48,742 nt of DNA from Alphaproteobacteria bacterium (lineage in GTDB: Bacteria > Pseudomonadota > Alphaproteobacteria > Micavibrionales > UBA2020): assembly GCA_030682495.1 (NCBI GenBank), contig JAUXOC010000025.1, positions 1 through 48,742 on the forward strand, in the 5' to 3' direction. Positions within the stretch are counted from its first letter, which is position 1. Every line of letters begins with the position of its first letter. Of the stretch, positions 8,425 to 15,345 are shown in pieces. The notes beneath the pieces were generated by a model. The model did no database searches and was not told the DNA's origin. It saw nothing but the letters and a program-made list of their open reading frames with translations. A program made the translations under genes and the position numbers.

Positions 8425-9243
8425 ATGAGCAGCACCGCCTTTACCGCCGCGCAAGATATCGCGGCCTATACCCCCGCCGCCCTGAAACAAAAGATTCTGC
8501 AGCGCACAGAATACGTTGCCACGCTCGGCCACTGGCCTGTTTGGATTGACCGCGAAACCTCTCTCGCTGCACGCGTGCCAGATGAGAACGGCGCAGCCGC
8601 AGGATTTGATGCCGGTATTGCCTGCGCGCTGGGTTTGATTCCCGCCGCCGCAGAAACGCTTTGCGCCACCCTTCACGCCGCCTATACACCCGCCGCCGTT
8701 GCCGCCGTGCGCGGCGCGATTGCACAGGACGAAACCGGCAGTTGGCGCATCCGTGATCCAGACAGTGCGGCCTGCTGGTGGCTTGCGGCCTGTAGCCTTT
8801 GCACTGAAGGCGATGTCGTGACCGGCGAAGACTTCCGCGTACAGCTTGTAAACTTCGGCGCGCTGCAAAACGACGCCGACCTACGCCGTGTCGCTGCCGA
8901 AAAAACATTGAATGACATGTGCCGCGCGTTTGATACGCAACGCGGCTATGCCTTTGGCGACAAAGACGGCTGTATGCAAGGCGCCTATATCGCGGGGCAC
9001 GATGTTGCCGTGATGCAGGCGGCGCATCATGACGTTTATTTCGTCGGCACATTTCACCCATCGCTCGGACTTGAAGATTTCGATTGGGGCACGGCGATAG
9101 ATGATAAAGGCCGTGCCAAAAGCGGCCCCGTGCACGGCAGCCGCCAGTTTGTAAAATGCGCTGACGAATCCGAGCTGGCGCGCGCAATCAAAGCCGTCCG
9201 TCTGCCGGCCCCTGCGGCCAAGGCACAGCACCCCGCGCCATAA
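8425..9243 (+). CDS. Unknown protein, 272 residues
   Basis: A soluble, alanine-rich protein that I cannot place in a family. It has no signal peptide. Notable are several cysteines in the middle part (ACWWLAACSLCTEGD and later NDMCRAFD, KDGCMQGAY), and a His-rich stretch IAGHDVAVMQAAHHDVYF. The sequence DWGTAIDDKGRAKSGPVHGSRQF near the C-terminus looks like a structured loop, then a low-complexity proline/alanine tail follows. It lies 7 bases after the previous unknown gene and probably shares its transcript. Codon use is like that of its neighbours. Function not assigned. Confidence 0.7.
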   Translation: MSSTAFTAAQDIAAYTPAALKQKILQRTEYVATLGHWPVWIDRETSLAARVPDENGAAAGFDAGIACALGLIPAAAETLCATLHAAYTPAAVAAVRGAIAQDETGSWRIRDPDSAACWWLAACSLCTEGDVVTGEDFRVQLVNFGALQNDADLRRVAAEKTLNDMCRAFDTQRGYAFGDKDGCMQGAYIAGHDVAVMQAAHHDVYFVGTFHPSLGLEDFDWGTAIDDKGRAKSGPVHGSRQFVKCADESELARAIKAVRLPAPAAKAQHPAP

Positions 9244-9281
9244 ATGCCATTTTAATCAAAAGATTAGCCCACAAACCCGCC

Positions 9282-9295
9282 CGCCTGCGCAGGCG
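9282..9295. repeat. Intergenic palindrome with CCTGCGCAGG core (copy 1)
   Basis: CGCCTGCGCAGGCG is a perfect 14-bp palindrome between an unknown gene and tRNA-Ala. The same 10-bp core recurs at 46606-46615, and, split by three bases, at 48393-48409, always between genes. Confidence 0.5.
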
Positions 9296-9304
9296 AAATA
9301 GTTA

Positions 9305-9334
9305 TTGAAACAGCGCGGGGTTTCTGGTTATATA
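9305..9334 (+). promoter_or_regulatory. Promoter of tRNA-Ala
   Basis: TTGAAA at 9305-9310 is followed by TTATAT/TATATA at 9328-9334, a spacing of 17-18 bases. The tRNA begins about 30 bases downstream. Confidence 0.6.
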
Positions 9335-9368
9335 CCGGAACTTCATACGGGTCGCGCGCCCGCGGTGA

Positions 9369-9444
9369 GGGCCCGTAGCTCAGCTGGGAGAGCGCCTGCA
9401 TGGCATGCAGGAGGTCGTCGGTTCGATCCCGATCGGGTCCACCA
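9369..9444 (+). tRNA. tRNA-Ala (anticodon GGC)
   Basis: A 76-base cloverleaf with the CCA end encoded. The acceptor stem pairs GGGCCCG with CGGGTCC and contains the G3-U70 wobble pair, the identity element of alanine tRNA. The anticodon stem CCTGC/GCAGG encloses the loop ATGGCAT, so the anticodon is GGC, reading GCC and GCU. The T loop is GTTCGATCC. It stands alone between an unknown gene and an exported-protein gene. Confidence 0.98.
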
Positions 9445-9489
9445 TACCCTTCTAAAAAACTTATTTCCCCATTTTGACCGCGCCGGATT

Positions 9490-9512
9490 AGACTGTTTTT
9501 GGGTCTTTTTTT
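9490..9512 (+). terminator. Probable terminator after tRNA-Ala
   Basis: A short stem AGACT / GGTCT (last pair T-G) with a 7-base loop is followed by a run of seven T residues. The stem is weak but the T-run and its place after the tRNA fit a terminator. Confidence 0.5.
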
Positions 9513-9526
9513 AAGCGGGTGTCGGC

Positions 9527-10240
9527 ATGATGCTATGGGGCTTGGATATCGCGGCGCTGGCGGGGGCGCTGATGTTGAATGTGGCGATAGGGGCTTGTCC
9601 GGTTGAAAACGCGCCCAAGGTCGATGTGCATTTCGCAACCGAACCCGTTTATTACAGCGAAGATCATACCGCCGCCACACTGCGCAAAAGTATGTCGAAG
9701 GACAAAGAATCAACGCTGGCGACAGACCGACGCACCGTAGTTTTCGGCGTGACCACCAGCGTGACCGACAGCAATTTCCGTGTCAGCTTTAAAACCATCA
9801 CCGATAGCAGCGGAAACCAATGTCTGTACGTCGATAAGGCGGTGTTCTGGATTACCTATCGGCCGGCGGTTTTTATTTCGCAAGACATTCTGGACATGCC
9901 CTGTAGCCTGAAGGTCACGCGTGACCACGAAGCCGAACACGTCAAAATTGATATGGCCGCAATACAGGAATACCTGCCGCGCATTCAGATGGACATGATG
10001 CTGTACCTGCGTTCGCTCGGTTATCAGGGATTTGGCCCCTATAAGCAAAGCGAGGCCGCCCAGCACCAGCGGCGGCTGATGAAAGAAATCGTCGAGGCCA
10101 GTATGCCGATGGCCGAGCGCCTGCGCGAAGCACGCCGTCTGCGGCAAGGAGAAATTGATACACCCGAGAATTACAAGCGCGAAGCCGAAAAATGCCCGGA
10201 TGAACGCCCCGCTTTGCAGCAGCGGTTTGCCCCTAGATAA
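9527..10240 (+). CDS. Exported protein with HExxH zinc motif, unknown
   Basis: A 237-residue protein with an N-terminal hydrophobic signal sequence (cleavage expected near IGA-CPV). Residues about 135-140 read RDHEAEHVKID, which includes HEAEH, the zincin metal-binding pattern HExxH. The upstream half looks beta-rich (VVFGVTTSVTDSNFRVSFKTI), the part after the motif is helical and charged. This architecture resembles periplasmic proteins of the DUF922 kind, in which an HExxH segment follows a beta domain, but I cannot confirm the family. Start: ATG at 9527 after a GGGTG site. It is convergent with the desaturase gene, 3 bases away. A catalytic role is only inferred from the motif. Confidence 0.75.
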   Translation: MMLWGLDIAALAGALMLNVAIGACPVENAPKVDVHFATEPVYYSEDHTAATLRKSMSKDKESTLATDRRTVVFGVTTSVTDSNFRVSFKTITDSSGNQCLYVDKAVFWITYRPAVFISQDILDMPCSLKVTRDHEAEHVKIDMAAIQEYLPRIQMDMMLYLRSLGYQGFGPYKQSEAAQHQRRLMKEIVEASMPMAERLREARRLRQGEIDTPENYKREAEKCPDERPALQQRFAPR

Positions 10241-10243
10241 AAT

Positions 10244-11290
10244 TTATCCGGTGATATCGGACAAGCGGATCATTTTTTGCCGCGCAGGGTCGATGGCCGC
10301 CAGCCAGACACCGGAGAGGCTTTCACGGAACGACACCGGATTCATATTTTGCAAATCCGCACTGCCCGCCATGCATTCGGCCAGTTTGTAATGCGGTATG
10401 CCGCTAGAAAAATGATGCACATGATGTAATCCGATATATCCGGTCAGCCAGTGCCAGAGCGGCGGCAAACGGTATTGCGAACTGGCGAAAAGCCGCGCGG
10501 CATGTGGATGCCATTCTTCGCCGCCTTGCCAATAGGCGTCTTCAAAATGGTGGTGCACGTAAAACATCCAGCCGCCGATTTGCCACGCCATGATAATAAT
10601 CGGCGCATAGAGTGCAAAAACCACGCCGCCGCCGAGCAGATAAGCAGTGCCGCCATAAAGCGTGAAAAGCCCTGCGTTATGCAGCAGAACGCTCCGCCAC
10701 GCACCGGCGAAAGAAATAAACCGCCGCCCTTCAAACCCGCGCGGGCGTAGCGGCGGGATGCGCAGAAAAACGATATTATGCAGCGGTACGCCGACCAGCA
10801 ACAGCACCAGCGGATGACGGTACAGCCGGTATAGAGCCCGCCGAAGTGGCGGCAGCGCCAGGTAGCCCTCGCGCGTCAAAATGTCGATATAGCCGATGTC
10901 CTGCCGTTCAATCTGCCCGACAAAGGCATGATGCACATCATGTTCGCGCCGCCAAAACCCGTAGGGCGCAAAAGTAAACAGGCTGATCGCCCGCCCCGTC
11001 CAGTCATTCGCCGCGCGTGATTTGAAATAAGACCCGTGCCCGCAGTCATGCTGCACGATAAAAAGCCGCACCAGTATAAAAGCCGCCGGCACGGCCAGCA
11101 GAAAAACAAGCGCATAAGAAACCGCCAGCGCCGCATACATCAGCACCAGCAACGTAAAAAACAGAAAGAAATTGAGCAGCACAATGCGCAAGCTGCGCGG
11201 CGTATCCGGCCCATTATAGGCGCGGCAATGCGCCATGAGGGCGTGGTATCGCGCCGATAGATCCGCATCATCTGCTGCCGTTTGCGTCAT
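10244..11290 (-). CDS. Fatty-acid desaturase, membrane di-iron type
   Basis: A 348-residue membrane desaturase that would introduce a cis double bond into acyl chains of lipids using two iron ions and an electron donor. The three histidine boxes are present: HDCGH (81-85), HDVHH (117-121) and HHVHH (about 289-293). The HDCGH box and the FSSGIPHYKL sequence after the third box are typical of the delta-12/omega-type acyl-lipid group. Two pairs of hydrophobic segments (about 34-76 and 210-250) give the usual four-helix layout. It begins one base after the stop of the upstream acyl-CoA dehydrogenase gene, with no clear ribosome-binding site of its own, so the two are probably translated together. 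Regiospecificity cannot be read from the sequence. Confidence 0.92.
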   Translation of the reverse strand: MTQTAADDADLSARYHALMAHCRAYNGPDTPRSLRIVLLNFFLFFTLLVLMYAALAVSYALVFLLAVPAAFILVRLFIVQHDCGHGSYFKSRAANDWTGRAISLFTFAPYGFWRREHDVHHAFVGQIERQDIGYIDILTREGYLALPPLRRALYRLYRHPLVLLLVGVPLHNIVFLRIPPLRPRGFEGRRFISFAGAWRSVLLHNAGLFTLYGGTAYLLGGGVVFALYAPIIIMAWQIGGWMFYVHHHFEDAYWQGGEEWHPHAARLFASSQYRLPPLWHWLTGYIGLHHVHHFSSGIPHYKLAECMAGSADLQNMNPVSFRESLSGVWLAAIDPARQKMIRLSDITG

Positions 11291-11291
11291 C

Positions 11292-13088
11292 TTAGGGCTG
11301 TGGCGGCTTGGGCGTTTCGGGCTTTGCAGGGGGAGTCACAGCGGCATAGCCCAAAAGCGCGGGCGCAATCGGCCGGTAATGCAAAAGCGCATCGAAATGC
11401 GTCTGCACAGGGTCTTTTTCAGAGCCGAGCTTGAACTCTTTCGCACCAAAAGCACGATCAAGATAGCTGCGCGCGATGAGTGCCTTGCGCGCATCGTTGT
11501 TCTGCGCAAGGTCGTGCGCCGCTTCTTCGGCCAAAAGCGCGCCGGAGAGGACGTCGGCCATATGATCCATGAGCTTGCGGGCAAAACGCGCGCCGTCTTC
11601 GGGATGCGCGCGCAAGTGTGCCAGCGCACGCTCTGTCTGCACAAGGCCGGTATCGAGAAGTTTTTTTTCAGCTGCCATCGACGCAGGCAGCGCATCGGAA
11701 ACGGCTTTGATTTTATCGGTGAACAGCTTATCGCCCGGCTCTTTGCCCGCCACCATGCGCAGCAGCTCCAGCGCCTGAATATTGGCAGGGCCTTCCCAAA
11801 CCGTCAGCACCATCGCATCGCGCAAGAGCCGCGCGGTTGGAAATTCTTCGGTATAGCCATTGCCGCCGACCAGTTCGAGCGCTTTTTTGGCCGCCTGTAC
11901 GCCGTCTTCGGCCGTGCGGTACTTGGCAAGCGCTGTTGAAATGCGCAGCCACGGGCGCTGCGTATCGTCTTTGAGTGCGGCATCGAAAGTCTTTGCTGCT
12001 TCAAACGCCAGCGCGGTGGAGGCCTCGCCCCGCACCATCAAATCCATCAATTCGTTTTGCACCATCGGATAATTGACGATGGGCTGGCCAAAGGCTTCGC
12101 GGTGCGTGGCCCAGCCTGCGGCTTCCATCAGCGCGCGGCGCTGCACACCTGCACCGCCCATGGCATTGTGGATGCGGCTGTATTCCAGCGCTTCCATCAT
12201 GATTTTCAGCCCGTGCGGCGGCGGGGCGACTTCGATCACTTCCGCGCCTTCAAGGTCGATCTCGCCGGTGGCAAGACCTTTGGTGCCGAGCTTGTCTTTC
12301 AAACGGCGCACGTTGTATTTGTTCTGGCTGCCGTCTTTCAAGTGACTGGGCACAAGATAAAGGCCGAGGCCTTTGCTGCCCGCAGGTGCGCCTTCGGGCC
12401 GCGCCGTGGCAAGCGCAAGGCCGGAATTGGCATTGCTGGTAAACCATTTCAGCCCGTGCAGGGTGATTTTGCTGCCTTCTTTTTTAGCCGTCGTCGTTGT
12501 TGCACCAACGTCGGAGCCGCCATGCAATTCCGTTGCCCAGGTACCGCCGGTTTTGGTTTCACCGTCCATGCGGGTCATTTCGTGCAGATAGGCATCGCGC
12601 ACCTCTTTCGGCGCGAATTTATCGAGCACATAGGCAACGGCCCCCGTCATCGTTACGGGACAATGCACCGAGATGTCTGCCTGTGACAACATATAGCCCA
12701 TCGTGAAGCTGAGCAGATGCGGCTCCGGATCATCTTTCGTGAAAGCGAGGCCGATCGTGCCTTTTTTATAGGCTTCCTGGTGGCAGGTTTCATAGTCGCG
12801 GTTAAAAATGACGCGGGTGCGTTTCTCGCCGGTCTTGGTATGGGTTTCCAGTTTGGGCGGCGCATGGCGGTCGCTATAGGTTGCCTGCTCATCGAGCGGC
12901 CCGCCGACAAAGGCACCGAAATCTTTCAGTCTGTCTTCGTTGCGCGCCAGCATGTCCGGTGCCAGACGGGACAGCAGTCGCTGCGCATTGACGTCCATCT
13001 CGTAAAAGTTATGGCCGCGCGTTTCTTGGGGGTAAGAAAGCGGTGCGGCGGGATTGTTTCCGGACGGCGGTTTCGGGGCGTCGGTCAT
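11292..13088 (-). CDS. AidB-like acyl-CoA dehydrogenase
   Basis: A 598-residue flavin enzyme of the acyl-CoA dehydrogenase superfamily. Its length, the long N-terminal part before the FAD-binding segment (MTGAVAYVLDKFA, then GGTWATELHGGSDVG and LHGLKWFTSNA) and the C-terminal extra helical domain are those of the AidB/adaptive-response group rather than classic ACADs of about 380 residues. The catalytic glutamate lies in TVWEGPANIQ near residue 431, matching the conserved position. The C-terminus ends in a proline/lysine-rich tail. It is followed by the desaturase gene and is divergent from a TetR regulator gene, which may control it. Role in fatty-acid metabolism or in alkylation response is undecided. 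Confidence 0.92.
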   Translation of the reverse strand: MTDAPKPPSGNNPAAPLSYPQETRGHNFYEMDVNAQRLLSRLAPDMLARNEDRLKDFGAFVGGPLDEQATYSDRHAPPKLETHTKTGEKRTRVIFNRDYETCHQEAYKKGTIGLAFTKDDPEPHLLSFTMGYMLSQADISVHCPVTMTGAVAYVLDKFAPKEVRDAYLHEMTRMDGETKTGGTWATELHGGSDVGATTTTAKKEGSKITLHGLKWFTSNANSGLALATARPEGAPAGSKGLGLYLVPSHLKDGSQNKYNVRRLKDKLGTKGLATGEIDLEGAEVIEVAPPPHGLKIMMEALEYSRIHNAMGGAGVQRRALMEAAGWATHREAFGQPIVNYPMVQNELMDLMVRGEASTALAFEAAKTFDAALKDDTQRPWLRISTALAKYRTAEDGVQAAKKALELVGGNGYTEEFPTARLLRDAMVLTVWEGPANIQALELLRMVAGKEPGDKLFTDKIKAVSDALPASMAAEKKLLDTGLVQTERALAHLRAHPEDGARFARKLMDHMADVLSGALLAEEAAHDLAQNNDARKALIARSYLDRAFGAKEFKLGSEKDPVQTHFDALLHYRPIAPALLGYAAVTPPAKPETPKPPQP

Positions 13089-13180
13089 GATCCGTCTCCA
13101 AACATATATTATGCGAATGCCTGATGATGCGGCAGCAGGGCGGCGATTGCAACCCTGTATCTGTTTGCGGCGGCGCAGGG

Positions 13181-13250
13181 TCGATTGACTATCGATTGAC
13201 TGTTGACCCCCGCATCTGACAGGTGCAAAGATGCTTGCGAAGGGTTCGCA
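13181..13250. promoter_or_regulatory. Control region between acyl-CoA dehydrogenase and TetR genes
   Basis: Two kinds of repeats fill this region. TCGATTGACT occurs twice in tandem (13181-13190 and 13192-13201), followed by a third TTGAC at 13203, so there are three possible -35 boxes for the regulator gene. A perfect palindrome TGCGAA-GGG-TTCGCA lies at 13236-13250; further TGCGAA half-sites are at 13258-13263 and at 13112-13117, close to the dehydrogenase start. The palindrome is a fair candidate operator for the adjacent TetR protein. Confidence 0.45.
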
Positions 13251-13284
13251 TGTACCGTGCGAAAGGCTGCATCAGGGGAAAAGC

Positions 13285-13896
13285 ATGACCGCCGAAACCG
13301 CTATCGATTTCCAGAAAAAATTTAAATACCATCACGGCAACCTGCGCGAAGCACTTTTGGCCGCCGCGCTCGATATTTTATCGAACGATGGCATCGAAGG
13401 TCTGAGCCTGCGCAGTCTGGCGCGCGCCACAGGCGTCACGCAGGCCGCGCCCTATAGCCATTTCCGCGACAAGGACGAGCTGCTGGCCGCGGTTGCCGAA
13501 ACCGGTTTCCAGCGTCTTGCGCTCGGCATGGCCGAAGCCGCCACCGGCGCAAAAACCGTGCAGGAAAAAATCGAAAAGCTCGCCTGCGCTTACGTCCGTT
13601 TTGCGGTCGATAACAAGCCGCTGTTCGGCATCATGTTCGGCCGCGAACTGGCAGATCTGAAACGCTTCCCCACACTGGCGATGACCGCTGGCAAAAGCTA
13701 TGCGCTGATTTCAGCAGCGCTGGTCGGCAAGGCGGGAATGAGCACCGAAGACGCGCGGTTTACAACCGTTGCGGTCTGGAGCCTCTGCCACGGGCTGACC
13801 ACGCTGATCGTCGAGGAAAAACTGAGCCCCGCACAACTGGGCGCGGCAGATCTTGATGCGTTGGTGTGCCGGACGCTGGGCGCGCTTGCGCTTTAA
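13285..13896 (+). CDS. TetR/AcrR-family transcriptional regulator
   Basis: A 203-residue one-component regulator. Residues about 15-60 form the TetR helix-turn-helix domain (HHGNLREALLAAALDIL then GLSLRSLARATGVTQAAPYSHFRDKDELLAAV). The C-terminal domain (KPLFGIMFGRELADL, later AVWSLCHGLTTLIVEEKL) is the WHG-type ligand-binding and dimerisation domain. The ATG at 13285 with an AGGGGA site 6 bases upstream is preferred over a TTG-type start further left. It is divergent from the AidB-like dehydrogenase/desaturase pair and most likely regulates that pair and itself, perhaps in response to a fatty acyl compound; that is inference from position. Confidence 0.92.
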   Translation: MTAETAIDFQKKFKYHHGNLREALLAAALDILSNDGIEGLSLRSLARATGVTQAAPYSHFRDKDELLAAVAETGFQRLALGMAEAATGAKTVQEKIEKLACAYVRFAVDNKPLFGIMFGRELADLKRFPTLAMTAGKSYALISAALVGKAGMSTEDARFTTVAVWSLCHGLTTLIVEEKLSPAQLGAADLDALVCRTLGALAL

Positions 13897-13898
13897 TC

Positions 13899-14747
13899 CT
13901 AGCTGAATTTATCCAATATTTTTTGTGCCTTGCGGGCATAGGACGCACCGAAGAGGCGTGTGTGCACCAAAAGCGGATAGAGGTTATAAATATCCGCACG
14001 CTCTTCATGAAATCCCGGACGGATTGGCCGCAGTTCGCTATATCTGGCGAAGAATGAATCGCTGAAGGTATTAAACAGGCGGATGAAGGCCAGCTCCACC
14101 TCTGCATCCGCATAGTAAATGGCAGGGTCAAGATAGGCGGCGATGGTGCCGTGGCCGACCACCATATTACCGCTCCAGACATCGCCATGCACCAGCGATG
14201 GCGACTGCGGGTTTTTAAGGATGCCGGGCAGCTTTGCCGCCAGTTTTTCAATTTGTGCCATCATGCGCGTATCGATTTTATTTTCATCCAGCGCCTTGCG
14301 CGCCATATAAACAAGGCGTTTTTCAGCAAAGAAATGCGCCCAGTCTTTATCCCATCCGCCCGGCTGGGTGAGCGCGCCAATCAACGTATCGCGCTCCATG
14401 CCATAGGCTTCGCCCGTGACAGCATGCAGCTGCGCCAGCTGCGTGGCCGCGCTGCCTTCGATGCGATAGTCGATAATCGATTCCGCATATACGAACTGCA
14501 TGATGATGACGTGTTCGTTGCCATGGTAGACTTCGGGTACCGGCAGCGGCGATTTATCGCGCAGATATTTCAGCATCCATGCTTCGGTGTCCAACCCGCG
14601 TTCTGCCACCTTGGCGACGCGCGTGATGCCGTCATCGAATGAAATCCTGTAAATCTGCGCATTGTTTGCAGCAGACAGAGGCGCGATGGCCACAATGCGG
14701 CGGCCCAGCGCCTGTTCAATTTCACTATAGATGGCTGGAGAAATCAT
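13899..14747 (-). CDS. Fructosamine/ribulosamine kinase family protein
   Basis: A 282-residue kinase of the fructosamine-3-kinase family (protein-kinase/APH fold). These enzymes phosphorylate the sugar of glycated lysines so that the adduct falls off. The catalytic loop is HGDVWSGN near residues 187-194 and the metal-binding segment LDPAIYYADAEVELA follows near 208; both are family signatures. An N-terminal lobe with SAANNAQIYRI and VAKVAE (ATP-binding lysine) is present. Its ATG overlaps the stop of the upstream phosphatase gene (ATGA), and such kinase/LMW-phosphatase pairs are known from other bacteria, where they are thought to repair ribulosamine adducts. Confidence 0.92.
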   Translation of the reverse strand: MISPAIYSEIEQALGRRIVAIAPLSAANNAQIYRISFDDGITRVAKVAERGLDTEAWMLKYLRDKSPLPVPEVYHGNEHVIIMQFVYAESIIDYRIEGSAATQLAQLHAVTGEAYGMERDTLIGALTQPGGWDKDWAHFFAEKRLVYMARKALDENKIDTRMMAQIEKLAAKLPGILKNPQSPSLVHGDVWSGNMVVGHGTIAAYLDPAIYYADAEVELAFIRLFNTFSDSFFARYSELRPIRPGFHEERADIYNLYPLLVHTRLFGASYARKAQKILDKFS

Positions 14748-15232
14748 AGGCCGTGCGCCTCCCGCAGTCGGTCGAGCAACTGCACAGAAGCGCCCTGCAC
14801 CAGACCGAAAACATTTTCAAAGTCGGCTTCGGTACCGTACCACGGGTCGGGCACGTCCTGCGCCTCCTGTCCTGCCGCAGCAAGGAAGAGTGCGATCTTA
14901 CCCTTATGCCCTGCCGGCGCGCGGCTTTGCATGTCGAACAAATGTCCGCCATCCATCGCATACAGATAATCGAAAGTGTTGAAATCTTCGGGGCGCAGCG
15001 CGCGCGCTTTCTGTCCTTGCAGAGAAACACCATGCCGCGCGGCGATTTTGATGGCACGGCGGTCCGGGGCTTCACCGATGTGATGCGAATCAGTGCCGGC
15101 CGAATCAATTTCCAGCTTATCCGCCAACCCTGCTTCGGCAGCGAGATGCCGGAACACCCCCTCCGCGGTCGGGGAGCGGCAAATATTGCCCGTACAAACG
15201 AAAAGCAGCTTTATCACACCCGCAGATGTCAT
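14744..15232 (-). CDS. Low-molecular-weight protein tyrosine phosphatase family
   Basis: A 162-residue cysteine phosphatase. The P-loop CTGNICRS (Cys13, Arg19, Ser20) near the N-terminus and the general-acid segment DPWYGT near residue 128 are both present, so it should be active. I use the ATG at 15232 (MTSAGVIKLLFVCTG) rather than a GTG five codons upstream. It is the first gene of a two-gene leftward unit with the fructosamine-kinase-like gene, overlapping by 4 bases. In that context its substrate may be a phosphorylated sugar such as a ribulosamine 5-phosphate on protein or a sugar phosphate, rather than phosphotyrosine. Confidence 0.93.
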   Translation of the reverse strand: MTSAGVIKLLFVCTGNICRSPTAEGVFRHLAAEAGLADKLEIDSAGTDSHHIGEAPDRRAIKIAARHGVSLQGQKARALRPEDFNTFDYLYAMDGGHLFDMQSRAPAGHKGKIALFLAAAGQEAQDVPDPWYGTEADFENVFGLVQGASVQLLDRLREAHGL

Positions 15233-15345
15233 TTCTTTTGGCCCCACTTCTTGCCTTTATGTTTCTTGCTGTGATGTTATGTTCATAATGACCTTCGCCG
15301 CACGCCATGGGGCATTTGCGCGAAGATTCATCAGGAACCTCTATT

